64,000 bases of DNA from Noviherbaspirillum_A sp963522035. GTDB taxonomy: Bacteria > Pseudomonadota > Gammaproteobacteria > Burkholderiales > Burkholderiaceae_D. The DNA lies in assembly GCA_963522035.1 (NCBI GenBank), contig CAUQYP010000001.1, positions 1-64,000 on the forward strand, given 5' to 3'. The notes under the pieces are model-generated. The model was given only the letters and a program-made list of their open reading frames with translations. It was not told where the DNA came from and searched no databases. Position numbers and translations under genes: made by a program. Shown here piece by piece: positions 44,876-53,882 of the stretch; within the stretch, counting starts at the first letter, position 1; each line of letters starts with the position of its first letter.

Positions 44876-44909
44876 GCCAGCACTGATATTTTCCAGTGCT
44901 GGCTTTTTT
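44876..44909 (+). terminator. Rho-independent terminator
   Basis: GCCAGCACTG (44876-44885) pairs perfectly with CAGTGCTGGC (44894-44903) around an 8-base loop, followed by six T. It ends the second YsnF-like gene. Confidence 0.92.
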
Positions 44910-45787
44910 CCGACATGATGCCATCTAGACAAGCAGATTTCTTATAGGCCATCGTTGGCAAAAACCGCTAGCTCTTGAATAAAGTTTTTCTGGATTTTTA
45001 GTTTTTATAACCTGTCACGGTCTTGGACACCGACAAAATGTATGGTTTTTTGGAAAGTGCTTGTCCTTGCCATTTATAGGTTGAGCAAAAAAAATTGTTT
45101 GGCGCCCCATAGTTCCGACCAGTCATCCGTTCTGCAACCTGCTGCAGCGCTAATCTCTGGCTCAGCCGCACAATTGCTTGAGTCCGCATCTAGGTACGTG
45201 GATGTTCATGGAAAATGCTTATGTCGCGCAGTGTGCGAACTTCCACCGGGGTCAATTCCAAACGTTTCACGCTGGCATTCTCCGAAAGCTCCGTTAGGCT
45301 TCGACGGCAAATATTGCTTGATTACTTAGCGTAGTTCGACATGCCGTTTGCCTACTTAACAGCTGGGTGAACTACAGGCTATTCACATGTGACGGTTTGC
45401 TTAGAACTACGAAATGTCGGTTTGTCGTTTCCGCATTTTGAAATTCCTTTATTTTCTATAGTGAATAATTGGACTCTGCAGCAATTGTGTGATTGGGTGC
45501 AGGCCGACCATGGTATTCGTTCAAGAGAAGCACCCTGTAGAAGGGCTTGGCGCAACTTGGCAGTTTTGGAAAAAATCTACTTCATCATGAATACGGTGCA
45601 AACCTGGGGTCGTTCGGCAATTGGCAATCGCTTTCTGAAGCGGGGACCTCAGAAGTCGATATACGTGAAATTTTCGCGTTATACATACAATTTTTTACAA
45701 CTCCGTGGTCAACAGTTCGATATCGTTCTGCGTTAGAAGAGAGCAGTGCACGCACCTTCGCTTTTTACACTACCATTGAGGTTATAT
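44910..45787. other. Gene-poor stretch
   Basis: Several overlapping frames (45042-45329 plus, 44998-45189 minus, 45389-45736 plus, 45547-45927 plus) have no family, no ribosome site and mixed composition. They may be remnants of an old gene. None is supported. Confidence 0.4.
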
Positions 45788-46129
45788 ATGAAAAAGATGT
45801 CCGCTCTAATCGCTGCAGCCCTGTTTGCTGGTGCTGCATTTGCTCAAGCACCTGCTGTCTTTGTGGCTCCGGCGGCCAAAGGCGAGATCGCTACAAAGGG
45901 CGACGTGAAAGCCGCGGCGAAAGTTGAGAAGGCTGAAATCAATGCAACCGAGAAAATCAACAAGGCTGTCGCTGACCAGGCTGTAACCGAAACTAAGGCA
46001 GATGCCAAGGCTGCTAAGACGAAGGCTGATGCACAAGCCAAGGCAGACAAAAAGATCTTGGCTGCTAAGAAAGACGTTGCTGAAACGCACGTTGAGGCTG
46101 GTGCCAAGATGTCTAAAGACCACAAATAA
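45788..46129 (+). CDS. Small secreted Ala/Lys-rich protein
   Basis: Not recognised. A 113-residue protein with a signal peptide (KKMSALIAAALFAGAAFAQ, cleavage after AFA). The rest is almost only Ala, Lys, Glu, Asp and Thr (EKINKAVADQAVTETKADAK, then AKADKKILAAKKDVAE), predicted as one long charged helix or disordered, similar to LEA-like or histone-like low-complexity proteins. ATG 45788 has a GAGG site. It follows the two stress proteins and could share a stress role, by position only. A strong terminator follows. Confidence 0.7.
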   Translation: MKKMSALIAAALFAGAAFAQAPAVFVAPAAKGEIATKGDVKAAAKVEKAEINATEKINKAVADQAVTETKADAKAAKTKADAQAKADKKILAAKKDVAETHVEAGAKMSKDHK

Positions 46130-46182
46130 GGACTTTCATCTACACCAGTTATCGCGCTTGCTAGTCAGAAGTGTGGTTGAAG

Positions 46183-46219
46183 ACACCGCAGCGGAAAAAG
46201 TCCCTGCGGTGTTTTTTTC
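46183..46219 (+). terminator. Rho-independent terminator
   Basis: ACACCGCAG (46183-46191) and CTGCGGTGT (46204-46212) form a perfect 9-bp stem followed by a run of T. Confidence 0.9.
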
Positions 46220-46856
46220 TCTATAGAATTGCCAAGCGGAAATTAAATCAGTCAGAATTTTTGTAAAAAAAATTTTACAGCTTGCACAGAGGCGTTTGCT
46301 ATATTTCCCTAATCAATTGATATGAATATTAGATTTATTATTGGGTTTTATACTGGTTATTCGTGCGTGTTTCTTTGAGCAACTAAGCTTTTCATTCTTG
46401 ATCAAGAAAACTACTAGCGTTTGTAGCAACTGCACTTGTTGCCGTCAGCGCGTCGATAGATGATGTTTTTTGCGACTTTAGCAGTCTGTTATAGGCTGTT
46501 TCATCCAGCATGACGATGTTGGTTCTCTTGCCGAGTACAACATCCACTCCATTCTCCCTAATGAACCGCCGCCTGATTTGAATGCGGCAAGCTGCCGGAA
46601 GAGTAATACAGACACAGGCGGACTTGGTGCATGTTGCTCCATCGATGGTGATGAAGCTGTCACGATAAAAAACCTGTTCAGCGGCTCAAGGTATTAGCTC
46701 CGTAACCGCTTTCGGCGCATGGCTCAGAGAATCAGTAGGGCGTAGTGCCGGTTCTGAGTCGCAGGGCGAGGGGACGCCACAGTCGCCGTCAGCGGACTCA
46801 TGGCCCTCGCCATCTTGCGTTCTCAGGGCGAAAACAGAATGCAACAACGATCTGCG
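46220..46856. other. Gene-free stretch
   Basis: From about 46490 to 46690 one plus frame stays open (EYNIHSILPNEPPPDLNAAS), but it has no start, ribosome site or recognisable family. Composition changes to GC-rich near 46680. Nothing else seen. Confidence 0.35.
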
Positions 46857-48851
46857 TTACTTAAGCGGTAATTCCACGCAAAAGGTACTTCCAAGGCCTT
46901 CGCCGTCGCTCGATGCAACGACGTTTCCGCCGTGCAGTTCTACTAGGCTCTTGACCAATGCCAGTCCCAGTCCTAGCCCGCCATTATTACGGTCCGTTGA
47001 GATTTCGGCCTGCACGAACAAGTCGAAAAGATTTTCCATCACATCCGGTGCTATGCCTACACCGTTGTCGACGATTTTGATTTTTGCGGAGTGTATTGTC
47101 TGAGTGAGAAAAATTGAGATATGACCGTTAGCAGGAGTGTACCTAGCTGCATTGCTAAGCAAATTTGTTACGACCTGTATCAGCCTTGTGCGGTCGCCGG
47201 TAACAAGGACGGGTGTGGCGCCATCCGGAATTGCCACATTCAATGTATGGCCTTTGGCGGTAATCATCGGTTTGATTTGCTCAATAGCCGATTGAATGAC
47301 CTCGCCCAAGTCGACTTGATTACGTTCCATCCGGATCAGCCCGCGTGCGACGCGCGAGACGTCAATCAAATCTTCCACAAGCCGCGACATGTGGCCAACC
47401 TGCCGGGTAACTACCTGTCCCATCTGCTTCGCGCGTTCTACCGTAATGTCCGGACTTTCAAGCAAGTGCGCTGCCATTTTTGTTGCAGCCAATGGGCTAC
47501 GTAGTTCATGGCTTAAAACCGCCAAGAACTCGTCTTTTCGTTTGTCAGCCAGTTGCAACTGCTCCTGGATTGCCAGCATATCCGTGACATCTTCACAATT
47601 GCCCACCCATTCATAGATAGTGCCATCCGTATTTCTTAGCGGAATTCCTCTTGCCAACATATGTCGATATTTCCCGTCATGACGCTGAAGACGATACGCG
47701 ATATGGTACGGTTCGCCGGTTGAAAGTGAATGATTCCAAGCCTTCAGGCCTCTTTCCACGTCGTCTGGATGCAATCGCTGCGCCCAGCCGGCACCAGAGT
47801 ATTCTTCCCAAGTTTGTCCGCAATAGCTGGCCCAAGACGGCAATTCATGAACAACCATGCCATGGGCGTCGCAACGCCAGACGACTTCTGAGACGCTTTC
47901 ACTCAGCGCCCTATAACGTGCTTCGCTATCGGCAATCGATTGTTCTGCCTTTTTTCGTTCTGTAATATTCTCGACGAATAAGGCAAGACCTTCATCGATT
48001 GGCAATGCAGTCAAATGAAACCAGCCGACGTTGCCGTGCGGGTCTTCCCATCGGTTTTCCAAGCTGACCTGAACCCGGTCGATCATGGCTTTCCTGTACA
48101 GGCGGCCGACTTCGGTGTCGACAGTCTCAGGCCACAGGTCCCAATGGCTCTTGCCAAGCATCTCATGTAGCGGACGCTGGTTTATCTGCACTGCAGCCGC
48201 GTTCATTTCAATGACAACAAAGTTGTGGTCCACAATGCAGAGACCCTCGGCCATGCCACGCAGGATCCTGTCGCGACGGTTGTGTTCTATACGTAATGCA
48301 TTCTCCGTCCGGTCCCGATCGACAATCAGCGCCACAGTGCTCGCACACATGTCGGTCAGTTCCATCTCCCGTGCACTCGGTGTATGTGGCTGGTCGAAAT
48401 AGACAGATAGGGCGCCAAGCGGCTCACCGTCAGCGTCATAAAATGGGGTTGCATACACCGCACCTATCTGGTTTCTCTGCGCCCACGAGTGAAAATCTGC
48501 AAACATCTCGCTTTGTGCGAAGTCCTCCACCACTACGCGCCGACGCTGCTCAAATGCATAGCCACAGCATCCTTCACCAGGCCTAACGTGGGAAAGGTCC
48601 GAGACCGCAGCCTCATCCACTCCTATGCTGGCCTTGACACTGAACGTGGGCGACATTGGCTCTAAGAGCGATATGACGGCCTTGGAGGTATTGTGAAAAG
48701 TGGCAACGGTATCGAGAATATGGGTCAGCTTCTGCTCTAACGTGTCCGGTTGCAGCAGCTTAATACTCAGCCGATGGAGAATCTTCCAATCACGAATTTC
48801 GTTCTGATCATTGTTGTCCGACGCACCAAGGTTTTCAAGATAGGATTTCAT
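46857..48851 (-). CDS. GAF-PAS-PAS sensor histidine kinase
   Basis: A 664-residue soluble kinase. GAF domain (about 30-180: VRPGEGCCGYAFEQRRRVVV), two PAS domains (about 195-300 and 310-430), HisKA with AVLSHELRSPLAATKMAAHL (His about 448), and HATPase (NLLSNAARY, DNGVGIAPD, GGLGLGLALVKSL). There is no receiver. ATG 48851 overlaps the stop of the iscB gene by one base (TGATG), so its expression may now depend on iscB transcription. Its original promoter may have been displaced by that element. Confidence 0.93.
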   Translation of the reverse strand: MKSYLENLGASDNNDQNEIRDWKILHRLSIKLLQPDTLEQKLTHILDTVATFHNTSKAVISLLEPMSPTFSVKASIGVDEAAVSDLSHVRPGEGCCGYAFEQRRRVVVEDFAQSEMFADFHSWAQRNQIGAVYATPFYDADGEPLGALSVYFDQPHTPSAREMELTDMCASTVALIVDRDRTENALRIEHNRRDRILRGMAEGLCIVDHNFVVIEMNAAAVQINQRPLHEMLGKSHWDLWPETVDTEVGRLYRKAMIDRVQVSLENRWEDPHGNVGWFHLTALPIDEGLALFVENITERKKAEQSIADSEARYRALSESVSEVVWRCDAHGMVVHELPSWASYCGQTWEEYSGAGWAQRLHPDDVERGLKAWNHSLSTGEPYHIAYRLQRHDGKYRHMLARGIPLRNTDGTIYEWVGNCEDVTDMLAIQEQLQLADKRKDEFLAVLSHELRSPLAATKMAAHLLESPDITVERAKQMGQVVTRQVGHMSRLVEDLIDVSRVARGLIRMERNQVDLGEVIQSAIEQIKPMITAKGHTLNVAIPDGATPVLVTGDRTRLIQVVTNLLSNAARYTPANGHISIFLTQTIHSAKIKIVDNGVGIAPDVMENLFDLFVQAEISTDRNNGGLGLGLALVKSLVELHGGNVVASSDGEGLGSTFCVELPLK

Positions 48852-50233
48852 CACGCTTTTGCGCGGGATACCCCGGCATTGATGCCGGGGAAGGATAGCG
48901 CGGCACGCGAAGCGTGCCCTGCACCCGCTGAAATATTGCTATCCATGTTAAACGAATAACCGTAACCATCTGCACGTTGCACCATGGTGCAGTAGCGATG
49001 GTTGATTCCCTGTACGACTTCCTTGCTCATCTGGATATTGAAGTTGCCGCAAGCGCGTACTGCCACGCGACCAACATACTTTCCGACCTTTTTCCCCTTC
49101 GTGACCGTCGCGCGCACCATGTCACCTGTCTGGAAGCCCTCGACCGATTTCTCACGCATCAGGTAGCCACGCGGGAATCCGTACTTGTCCATACGGGTGC
49201 GCTGGTACGAGCCTCGGCCGGTTGCCTTGATGGCCAGTGTCGGCCGGCGCCAATCTGTCACAGCCTCGACTTCCCCGACGCACACCGCGTCCAGCGCATG
49301 GGTCTTGGGCACGTCCAGCCGACACCGGTTGTACTTGGTGCGTCCGCCTGAAAAAGCCTCGACGGCCAGTTCAGTCGTCTTCAGACTATTGAGCAGAGCC
49401 CAGCGTGTTGAATTCACGGCAGCCGCGTCTTTCAGCGCTCGCTTCGCCTGCGCCAGAATTCTCGCAAGACGCGCTGGATCCTTTTTCAGCAATTCCCTGA
49501 CATCCCTTGCCGCCTTTTTCTGGTTACAAGGCTGGCAGGAAATGCCGAGATTGCTCGGGCGGCTGGTTCCGCCGCTGGCCCTTGCATGGATGTGTTCTAC
49601 CTGCAGTGGCACACCTTCCTTGTCACAGTACATGCACTGGCGGCCCCACTTTTCCAGCAAGTATTCGCGCAACTCGTAGCCGGCCAGCGTGCCCTGCTGA
49701 TACTCGATGCCGGAAACCTCCGGATTCTCCATGGCCTGCATATCGAAGCGGACCAGCTCGGTACTCAGTGCCGTCACCGGCGCCCAGCGACAGATGCGAT
49801 CGACCCAGGCCATCGTGGTATCGACCCGGTGCTGCAGGGATGGCGCCAGCCAGCCTTTCGGCTTGCGACGATTCAGGAACCGTGGGGCCCGGTACCGGGT
49901 GTTGCGGCCGCGCCGGCCACGACGCATGCTGGCCCGAGCCGTCAGTGCCTCCGAAATCTGCCGGCCTCGGTGCATCAGATCAAACAGATTCAGCACGGCG
50001 ATGCCAACACTGAATTCGCGCACCAGCGCCAGCCCCGTCACCTTGCTGCCCGGATCCAGCTTCAAACGCAGCGGTTGAAACGTGCAGGAGTCGACAGTAC
50101 GGTCAACGAGCCGAATCACCAACGGCAAAACGCGGTGGAGGCGCGCACGGCCGCGTTCGAGAAGCAACCTCGCCCGCTTTTCCGTACACGGCATCACCGG
50201 CTTGCCGTTTCGATCCAACACAAAAACCGCCAC
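48851..50233 (-). CDS. iscB: IscB RNA-guided nuclease
   Basis: A 460-residue IscB, the transposon-encoded relative of Cas9 that cuts DNA under guidance of an omegaRNA. Order: N-terminal PLMP-type domain (VFVLDRNGKPVMPCTEKRAR), RuvC-I (LKLDPGSKVTGLAL), bridge-helix Arg-rich segment (RRGRRGRNTRYRAPRFLNRR), RuvC-II (TALSTELVRFDMQAM), HNH (CMYCDKEGVPLQVEHIHARA with SNLGISCQPCNQKKA), RuvC-III (KTHALDAVCVG), and the C-terminal target-adjacent/omegaRNA-binding region. All catalytic motifs are present. GTG 50233 follows a GGAGAAGGA site. The structured leader upstream fits an omegaRNA. No associated tnpA transposase is present. Confidence 0.92.
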   Translation of the reverse strand: MAVFVLDRNGKPVMPCTEKRARLLLERGRARLHRVLPLVIRLVDRTVDSCTFQPLRLKLDPGSKVTGLALVREFSVGIAVLNLFDLMHRGRQISEALTARASMRRGRRGRNTRYRAPRFLNRRKPKGWLAPSLQHRVDTTMAWVDRICRWAPVTALSTELVRFDMQAMENPEVSGIEYQQGTLAGYELREYLLEKWGRQCMYCDKEGVPLQVEHIHARASGGTSRPSNLGISCQPCNQKKAARDVRELLKKDPARLARILAQAKRALKDAAAVNSTRWALLNSLKTTELAVEAFSGGRTKYNRCRLDVPKTHALDAVCVGEVEAVTDWRRPTLAIKATGRGSYQRTRMDKYGFPRGYLMREKSVEGFQTGDMVRATVTKGKKVGKYVGRVAVRACGNFNIQMSKEVVQGINHRYCTMVQRADGYGYSFNMDSNISAGAGHASRAALSFPGINAGVSRAKA

Positions 50234-50525
50234 TTCCTTCTCCTGAAATTCTTGCCCTTACGGACCTTGTTACGCTGCCTTTCGGCAGTCTCTCTTCGAC
50301 GATGTTGCAACGCAGCTTCAGGATTTCTCCTTTGCGACAGACCGTTTCGTGCTTACCCTACGCTTGTCTGCTTCTGCCGCTTTCAGAGCCTGGAACTAAA
50401 GAAGCATTCCAAGGTGAGTCTTGTACTTCGTTGCAACGTAGCGGGTTGGATACCGCTTCGTCTGGTCAACCGAGCTTGTCAGTCTCCTTTCAAGCTCCGG
50501 CCTTTAGGCGGGGCTAGTTGACTCG
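50234..50525 (-). ncRNA. IscB omegaRNA
   Basis: The minus-strand leader of iscB is GC-rich and strongly structured. GTCAAC (complement of 50517-50522) pairs with GTTGAC (50465-50470). GAGCTTG (50491-50497) pairs with CAAGCTC (50472-50478). CTGCC-GAAA-GGCAG forms a hairpin at 50275-50288. A known omegaRNA lies directly 5' of iscB with the guide at its 5' end, so the guide would be read from about 50526-50550. Exact ends are inferred. Confidence 0.75.
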
Positions 50526-51078
50526 CGGATAGGGACGTTGGAATGCCTATCTCAGAGAATAAGCACGATAGTAGAAAGGCAAATCGCTACATCACAGGCC
50601 AAAAAACTAACTATCAGCCAGCGTTGCGGATCAAGAATTACGCAGTGGATTATATCTGAGCGGCTGTCTCTTTCAAAAAGACAGTCCACCATTTTTTGTC
50701 TCTGCGGGTGCAATCTAAGACCAAAGCTACCATCAAGTTTCCAGTTCCATCAATTTATTGTCATAAAAGATATATTATTGTTCTGTTACTGGACTCCAAA
50801 TTTTGTGTGTATAAAATCTGAAAGTTGTCGCTCTATCCTTTAATTCACTTGCCAGATGGGGGCAGCAAGTTACTTGTTTAGCAAGTTTATCTGCCACTGA
50901 TCTTAAATTTGCCTGGTTAAAGCAGTGGCATCTTGGTCTCCCTGCGAAGATTGCCTCAATAAGTTTGTGTCTAAAATGCAAAATTCCCAGAGACACAACA
51001 TTTCAAATTTCACATTCTGTGAAATATCTACAGATAAACAGTTTACAATTTAAATATTGCAAATTCAGCGATGCCAAA
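50526..51078. other. Intergenic stretch
   Basis: The part next to 50526 should contain the omegaRNA guide and the left flank of the old element. No gene is supported between 50560 and 51078. Confidence 0.4.
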
Positions 51079-51492
51079 ATGCCTACGAATAGTGAAAGGC
51101 CGGACTATAAGCAATTGATCAAGTCCCTACCTGCCATCCCGTGGATTCTGGACTGGCGCACAAAACGCTTTACGTACATGGGCCCTCAAATTGAGCAGCT
51201 CCTAGGTTGGCCTAGAGAGAGTTGGGAAACAGCGCATAACTTTGCGAACCGGATCCATCCCCTGGATCGTGATCGCGTAATCGAGTTTTACCTAACACAA
51301 GCGTTTGTGACCAGCGACTTCGAGACTGAATATTCAGCTCTCACAATCAGCGGCGAGTTCGTTCTGATCCGTGACATGGTGCATGTTTCGCGCAATGAGG
51401 AAGGGGAAATTTATCAATTGATAGGATTTATGATCGCTCCAAGACTGATGAGGGTAGATCCGAACAGACATGACAGAGGAACAGAATTCTAA
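51079..51492 (+). CDS. Single PAS-domain protein
   Basis: A 137-residue protein consisting of one PAS_3-type fold: KSLPAIPWILDWRTKRFTYM, GPQIEQLLGWPRESW, NRIHPLDRDRVIEFYLTQA, then IRDMVHVSRNEEGEIYQLIG. There is no output domain. It could be a truncated sensor or a stand-alone sensory or anti-regulator protein. The frame is open to a TTG at 50965, but that part does not look like protein. No good ribosome site precedes ATG 51079. Confidence 0.65.
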   Translation: MPTNSERPDYKQLIKSLPAIPWILDWRTKRFTYMGPQIEQLLGWPRESWETAHNFANRIHPLDRDRVIEFYLTQAFVTSDFETEYSALTISGEFVLIRDMVHVSRNEEGEIYQLIGFMIAPRLMRVDPNRHDRGTEF

Positions 51493-51569
51493 GTACTAAG
51501 TTCCATTTTTCCGCGAGCGACTGAATTGCATCGCTCCAACCATTTGTTAGGAGTGCAGCCTTTAGCCAA

Positions 51570-51606
51570 AGCAAGAGGCTGGGTTTAACCCATAGCGGTC
51601 ATTAGG
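51570..51606. repeat. Copy of the dispersed intergenic repeat
   Basis: Contains GGGTTTAACCCATAGCGGTC, a good match to the family core. Confidence 0.5.
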
Positions 51607-51609
51607 CCC

Positions 51610-51970
51610 ATTTTAGAGTGAACATTCCTATAGCAGAATTCTATCTTTCCCAGCAGGCTACTATTTACAAAGTACGTGCGAAGTTGCGATCCGTTACGTT
51701 GTGTCAGCCTTTTCCCTAAATAGGCGTCGGGTTGGCCTGTATCGTCCCTTCAAAGCTTGCTCGGCGTCACTCGCGTTACGGTCTGCATACTCGCACTGCC
51801 ACTGTATTTTGTGACGCGCTTTAGCCTCTTCGTTACCTCCACGGCTTCTTCGATTGCTTCCCGTTAGAATACTTCAGCAGGTAGGGCTTGCACCCATTGG
51901 AACAATATCGCCTTATCACGGCGTACGACCAAAGCAGTCATAGCCAGCTAGGTACCGCTACATTGTCCTA
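51610..51970 (-). ncRNA. Possible group II intron 5' ribozyme remnant
   Basis: The minus strand reads GTGATAAGGCGATATTG, then GGGTGCAAGCCCTACCTGC and TAACGGGAAGCAATCGAAGA, ending with GCTGACACAACGTAACGGAT. Order and wording resemble domain I-IV RNA of bacterial group II introns. There is no reverse transcriptase gene, so it would be a fragment. This rests on recollection of the family pattern, not on a structural fold. Confidence 0.4.
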
Positions 51971-51988
51971 GCTTTCCAGGCGGTAACC

Positions 51989-52552
51989 TTAAGCCCTAAC
52001 GTTCGCCGTTCTCGAAATGCGAAGCCACGGCCAGCGAGCGCAATACGACGCTGCCTTTTTGTCGAAAAGATCGATGTATGGCGTCAACGGATTGGTAGTC
52101 AGAACGCCGTCGTATAACATTTCGAGACCGTTCGGTGTATAGGTCAAATCTGGGCAAATACCGACGCAGGTAGCTGGAATGAGGAAACGGTCAATTCCTT
52201 CGTATGTGCTATGCAGCGGTTGGTATGGATGTCCGAAGTATGACTCGTACCAAATGTGAACTCGGGCTTGATTTGATACTTCAATTGGAACGCCCAAGTC
52301 AGCGAGTACCTGATCAACATGCGTCTGCATGTCTCGCTCGCCCTTCTCGCTCAGATCGCCGTTATCAAAATAAAACAGATCGTAGTCCTTAATATCTGCC
52401 TCTGGCGCGCGTCCCGCCTGAAGATTCCATATCGTTTGGAATAGGCAACCAGCAACCAGCCAGCAGTCAGGAAGAGCCAAGGTATTCCAGCGATCAAGAA
52501 TAACGCGATTGTTATGGTTAGTCAGCACATCGGCGCGAAATCGCTTTTGCAT
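51989..52552 (-). CDS. Nucleotidyltransferase family protein (NTP_transf_6/DUF925)
   Basis: A 187-residue protein with the family's N-terminal LVAGCLFQTIWN and the conserved IKDYDLFYFDNGDLS motif, which supplies the two catalytic acidic residues of a minimal nucleotidyltransferase fold. It also has VHIWYESYFG and the C-terminal PYIDLFDKKAASYCARWPWL. The substrate is unknown; the family is widespread and often next to transferred genes. The start at 52552 is not backed by a clear ribosome site. Confidence 0.85.
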   Translation of the reverse strand: MQKRFRADVLTNHNNRVILDRWNTLALPDCWLVAGCLFQTIWNLQAGRAPEADIKDYDLFYFDNGDLSEKGERDMQTHVDQVLADLGVPIEVSNQARVHIWYESYFGHPYQPLHSTYEGIDRFLIPATCVGICPDLTYTPNGLEMLYDGVLTTNPLTPYIDLFDKKAASYCARWPWLRISRTANVRA

Positions 52553-52648
52553 AAGCTGTGTAAAAAAGGTTCGTTGAAAGTACGGCTGGAAGGTATTACA
52601 CGGTCACAGAAATCTAGTTGACGCGAAGGTATGGAGCGATCCAGTCTT

Positions 52649-52885
52649 TTATAACTTTATAATCACGCGGTTCAAGTTCCCATCTATTTCCTCCGAAAAT
52701 GGGTCAAGAATACTTTGGCAAAGAAACTGTGTTTCTGGCACACGCACCTCGGCCGTTAGTATCGATGCGGACGACAGGTCGATTACGATAATGCGCTGCC
52801 CAGCTATAGCCAAGGTGGCTGTATCACGTCGTGATCCACAACCGAGTTCAAGAAATGCCACATCTTCCGCCTTCTCCTGTAGAAG
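52649..52885 (-). pseudogene. SAM-dependent methyltransferase fragment
   Basis: The minus frame from about 52885 reads LLQEKAEDVAFLELGCGSRR, the SAM-binding glycine motif, then VIDLSSASI and QFLCQSILDPF, and stops at 52649. Class I methyltransferases need about 200 residues; only the first two or three strands are here. Upstream the frame is closed by a stop codon, so both ends are missing. Confidence 0.65.
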
Positions 52886-52973
52886 TCGAAGTCAGCGATC
52901 CAGCCAGGGGTCACCTTGAACATATTTTCAATCAATTCAAAAAGATGTTCCCGCTGATGAATAAACTCAGTAG

Positions 52974-53858
52974 TCAGGCCAACTCTTTTTTAAACCAGTG
53001 GTGCGCGTATGGCTCTGCGCTGAACGCTTCGACTTCTACATATCCGCACTGCTTATAAAGGTTGATCGCCTCGTGCAGTGTTTGATTGGTTTCTAGCCAG
53101 ATAACTCGTGCTTTGGCTTTAAGCGCATGTTTTTCGGCTTCGCGGATCAATCGCCGACCCACGCCTAAGCCTCGAGCGGAAGGGCTTACCCACATTCTCT
53201 TCAGCTCAGCGGGTGACTTTTTGTGAAACTTGATGGCGACGCATCCAATCGGCTCACCATGAAGCCTTGCCAAGACCAATGCACCCTGCGGGGCCGTCAG
53301 TTCGTGCACATCCGCCGATAGGCTCATTGCGGGGTCAAATCCTGACTCAAATCGTTTGTTGAGTTCTATGAAATACTGCTCGAAGCACCACTGCGCCTCT
53401 CTGCTACCTGCATCCTCGACTGCGTAATGCACCAGGGAGGGCCGCAACAGGCGCTCCACTTCAGTCATTGCTGCAACAAGTCTGGAGCGCTGTTCATCAC
53501 TCAATGGCTCCAGCATTCGGGTCGCAACCTCGTCGGAAAGTCGTTCGAGTTCAACTCGCTCATCAAGTCCGGTCTTGGTAAGACAAGCATGACGTACCCT
53601 GCGATCGCCTGGATGGGCCTGTACGAGCACAAGTCCCTGTCGTTCGAGCGAAGCAAGCAACCGGCTGAGATAGCCAGAATCGAGGCTAAGACGTGCGCGA
53701 AGGGTTCGCAGATCCGCTCCATCGGGACCGATCTCCCACAGGAGGCGCGACTCGCCCATTGGACGCTCACGGCCTAAGAAGCGATCATTGATGAGGCCAA
53801 TACCTTCAGCCGCTATGCGGTTGAACCTACGGATTTGCTGAATATCGGAAGCGTCCAT
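52974..53858 (-). CDS. MarR-GNAT fusion regulator/acetyltransferase
   Basis: A 294-residue fusion. A MarR winged helix (about 1-145: LLWEIGPDGADLRTLRARLS, LDSGYLSRLLASLERQGLV, HPGDRRVRHACLT) is followed by a GNAT acetyltransferase (about 150-294: PIGCVAIKFHKKSPAELKRM, then SARGLGVGRRLIREAEKHAL for the CoA loop, and INLYKQCGYVEVEAF). It would bind DNA and transfer acetyl groups; such fusions are common but substrates are unknown. ATG 53858 lies inside a 26-bp palindrome that also covers the promoter end, so it probably represses itself. No ribosome site is visible, suggesting a leaderless message. Confidence 0.9.
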   Translation of the reverse strand: MDASDIQQIRRFNRIAAEGIGLINDRFLGRERPMGESRLLWEIGPDGADLRTLRARLSLDSGYLSRLLASLERQGLVLVQAHPGDRRVRHACLTKTGLDERVELERLSDEVATRMLEPLSDEQRSRLVAAMTEVERLLRPSLVHYAVEDAGSREAQWCFEQYFIELNKRFESGFDPAMSLSADVHELTAPQGALVLARLHGEPIGCVAIKFHKKSPAELKRMWVSPSARGLGVGRRLIREAEKHALKAKARVIWLETNQTLHEAINLYKQCGYVEVEAFSAEPYAHHWFKKELA

Positions 53859-53882
53859 TTATCTGACTTTAGTCAGATAAAT
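53857..53882. promoter_or_regulatory. Palindromic operator at the MarR-GNAT start
   Basis: ATTTATCTGACT (53857-53868) and AGTCAGATAAAT (53871-53882) are exact complements separated by two T. It overlaps the start codon of the MarR-GNAT gene (53856-53858) and fits a MarR dimer site. Confidence 0.8.

Noticed and set aside
45042..45927. Series of plus-strand frames before the Ala/Lys-rich protein
   Set aside because: No ribosome sites, no family, and the frames overlap one another; the only supported start is 45788.
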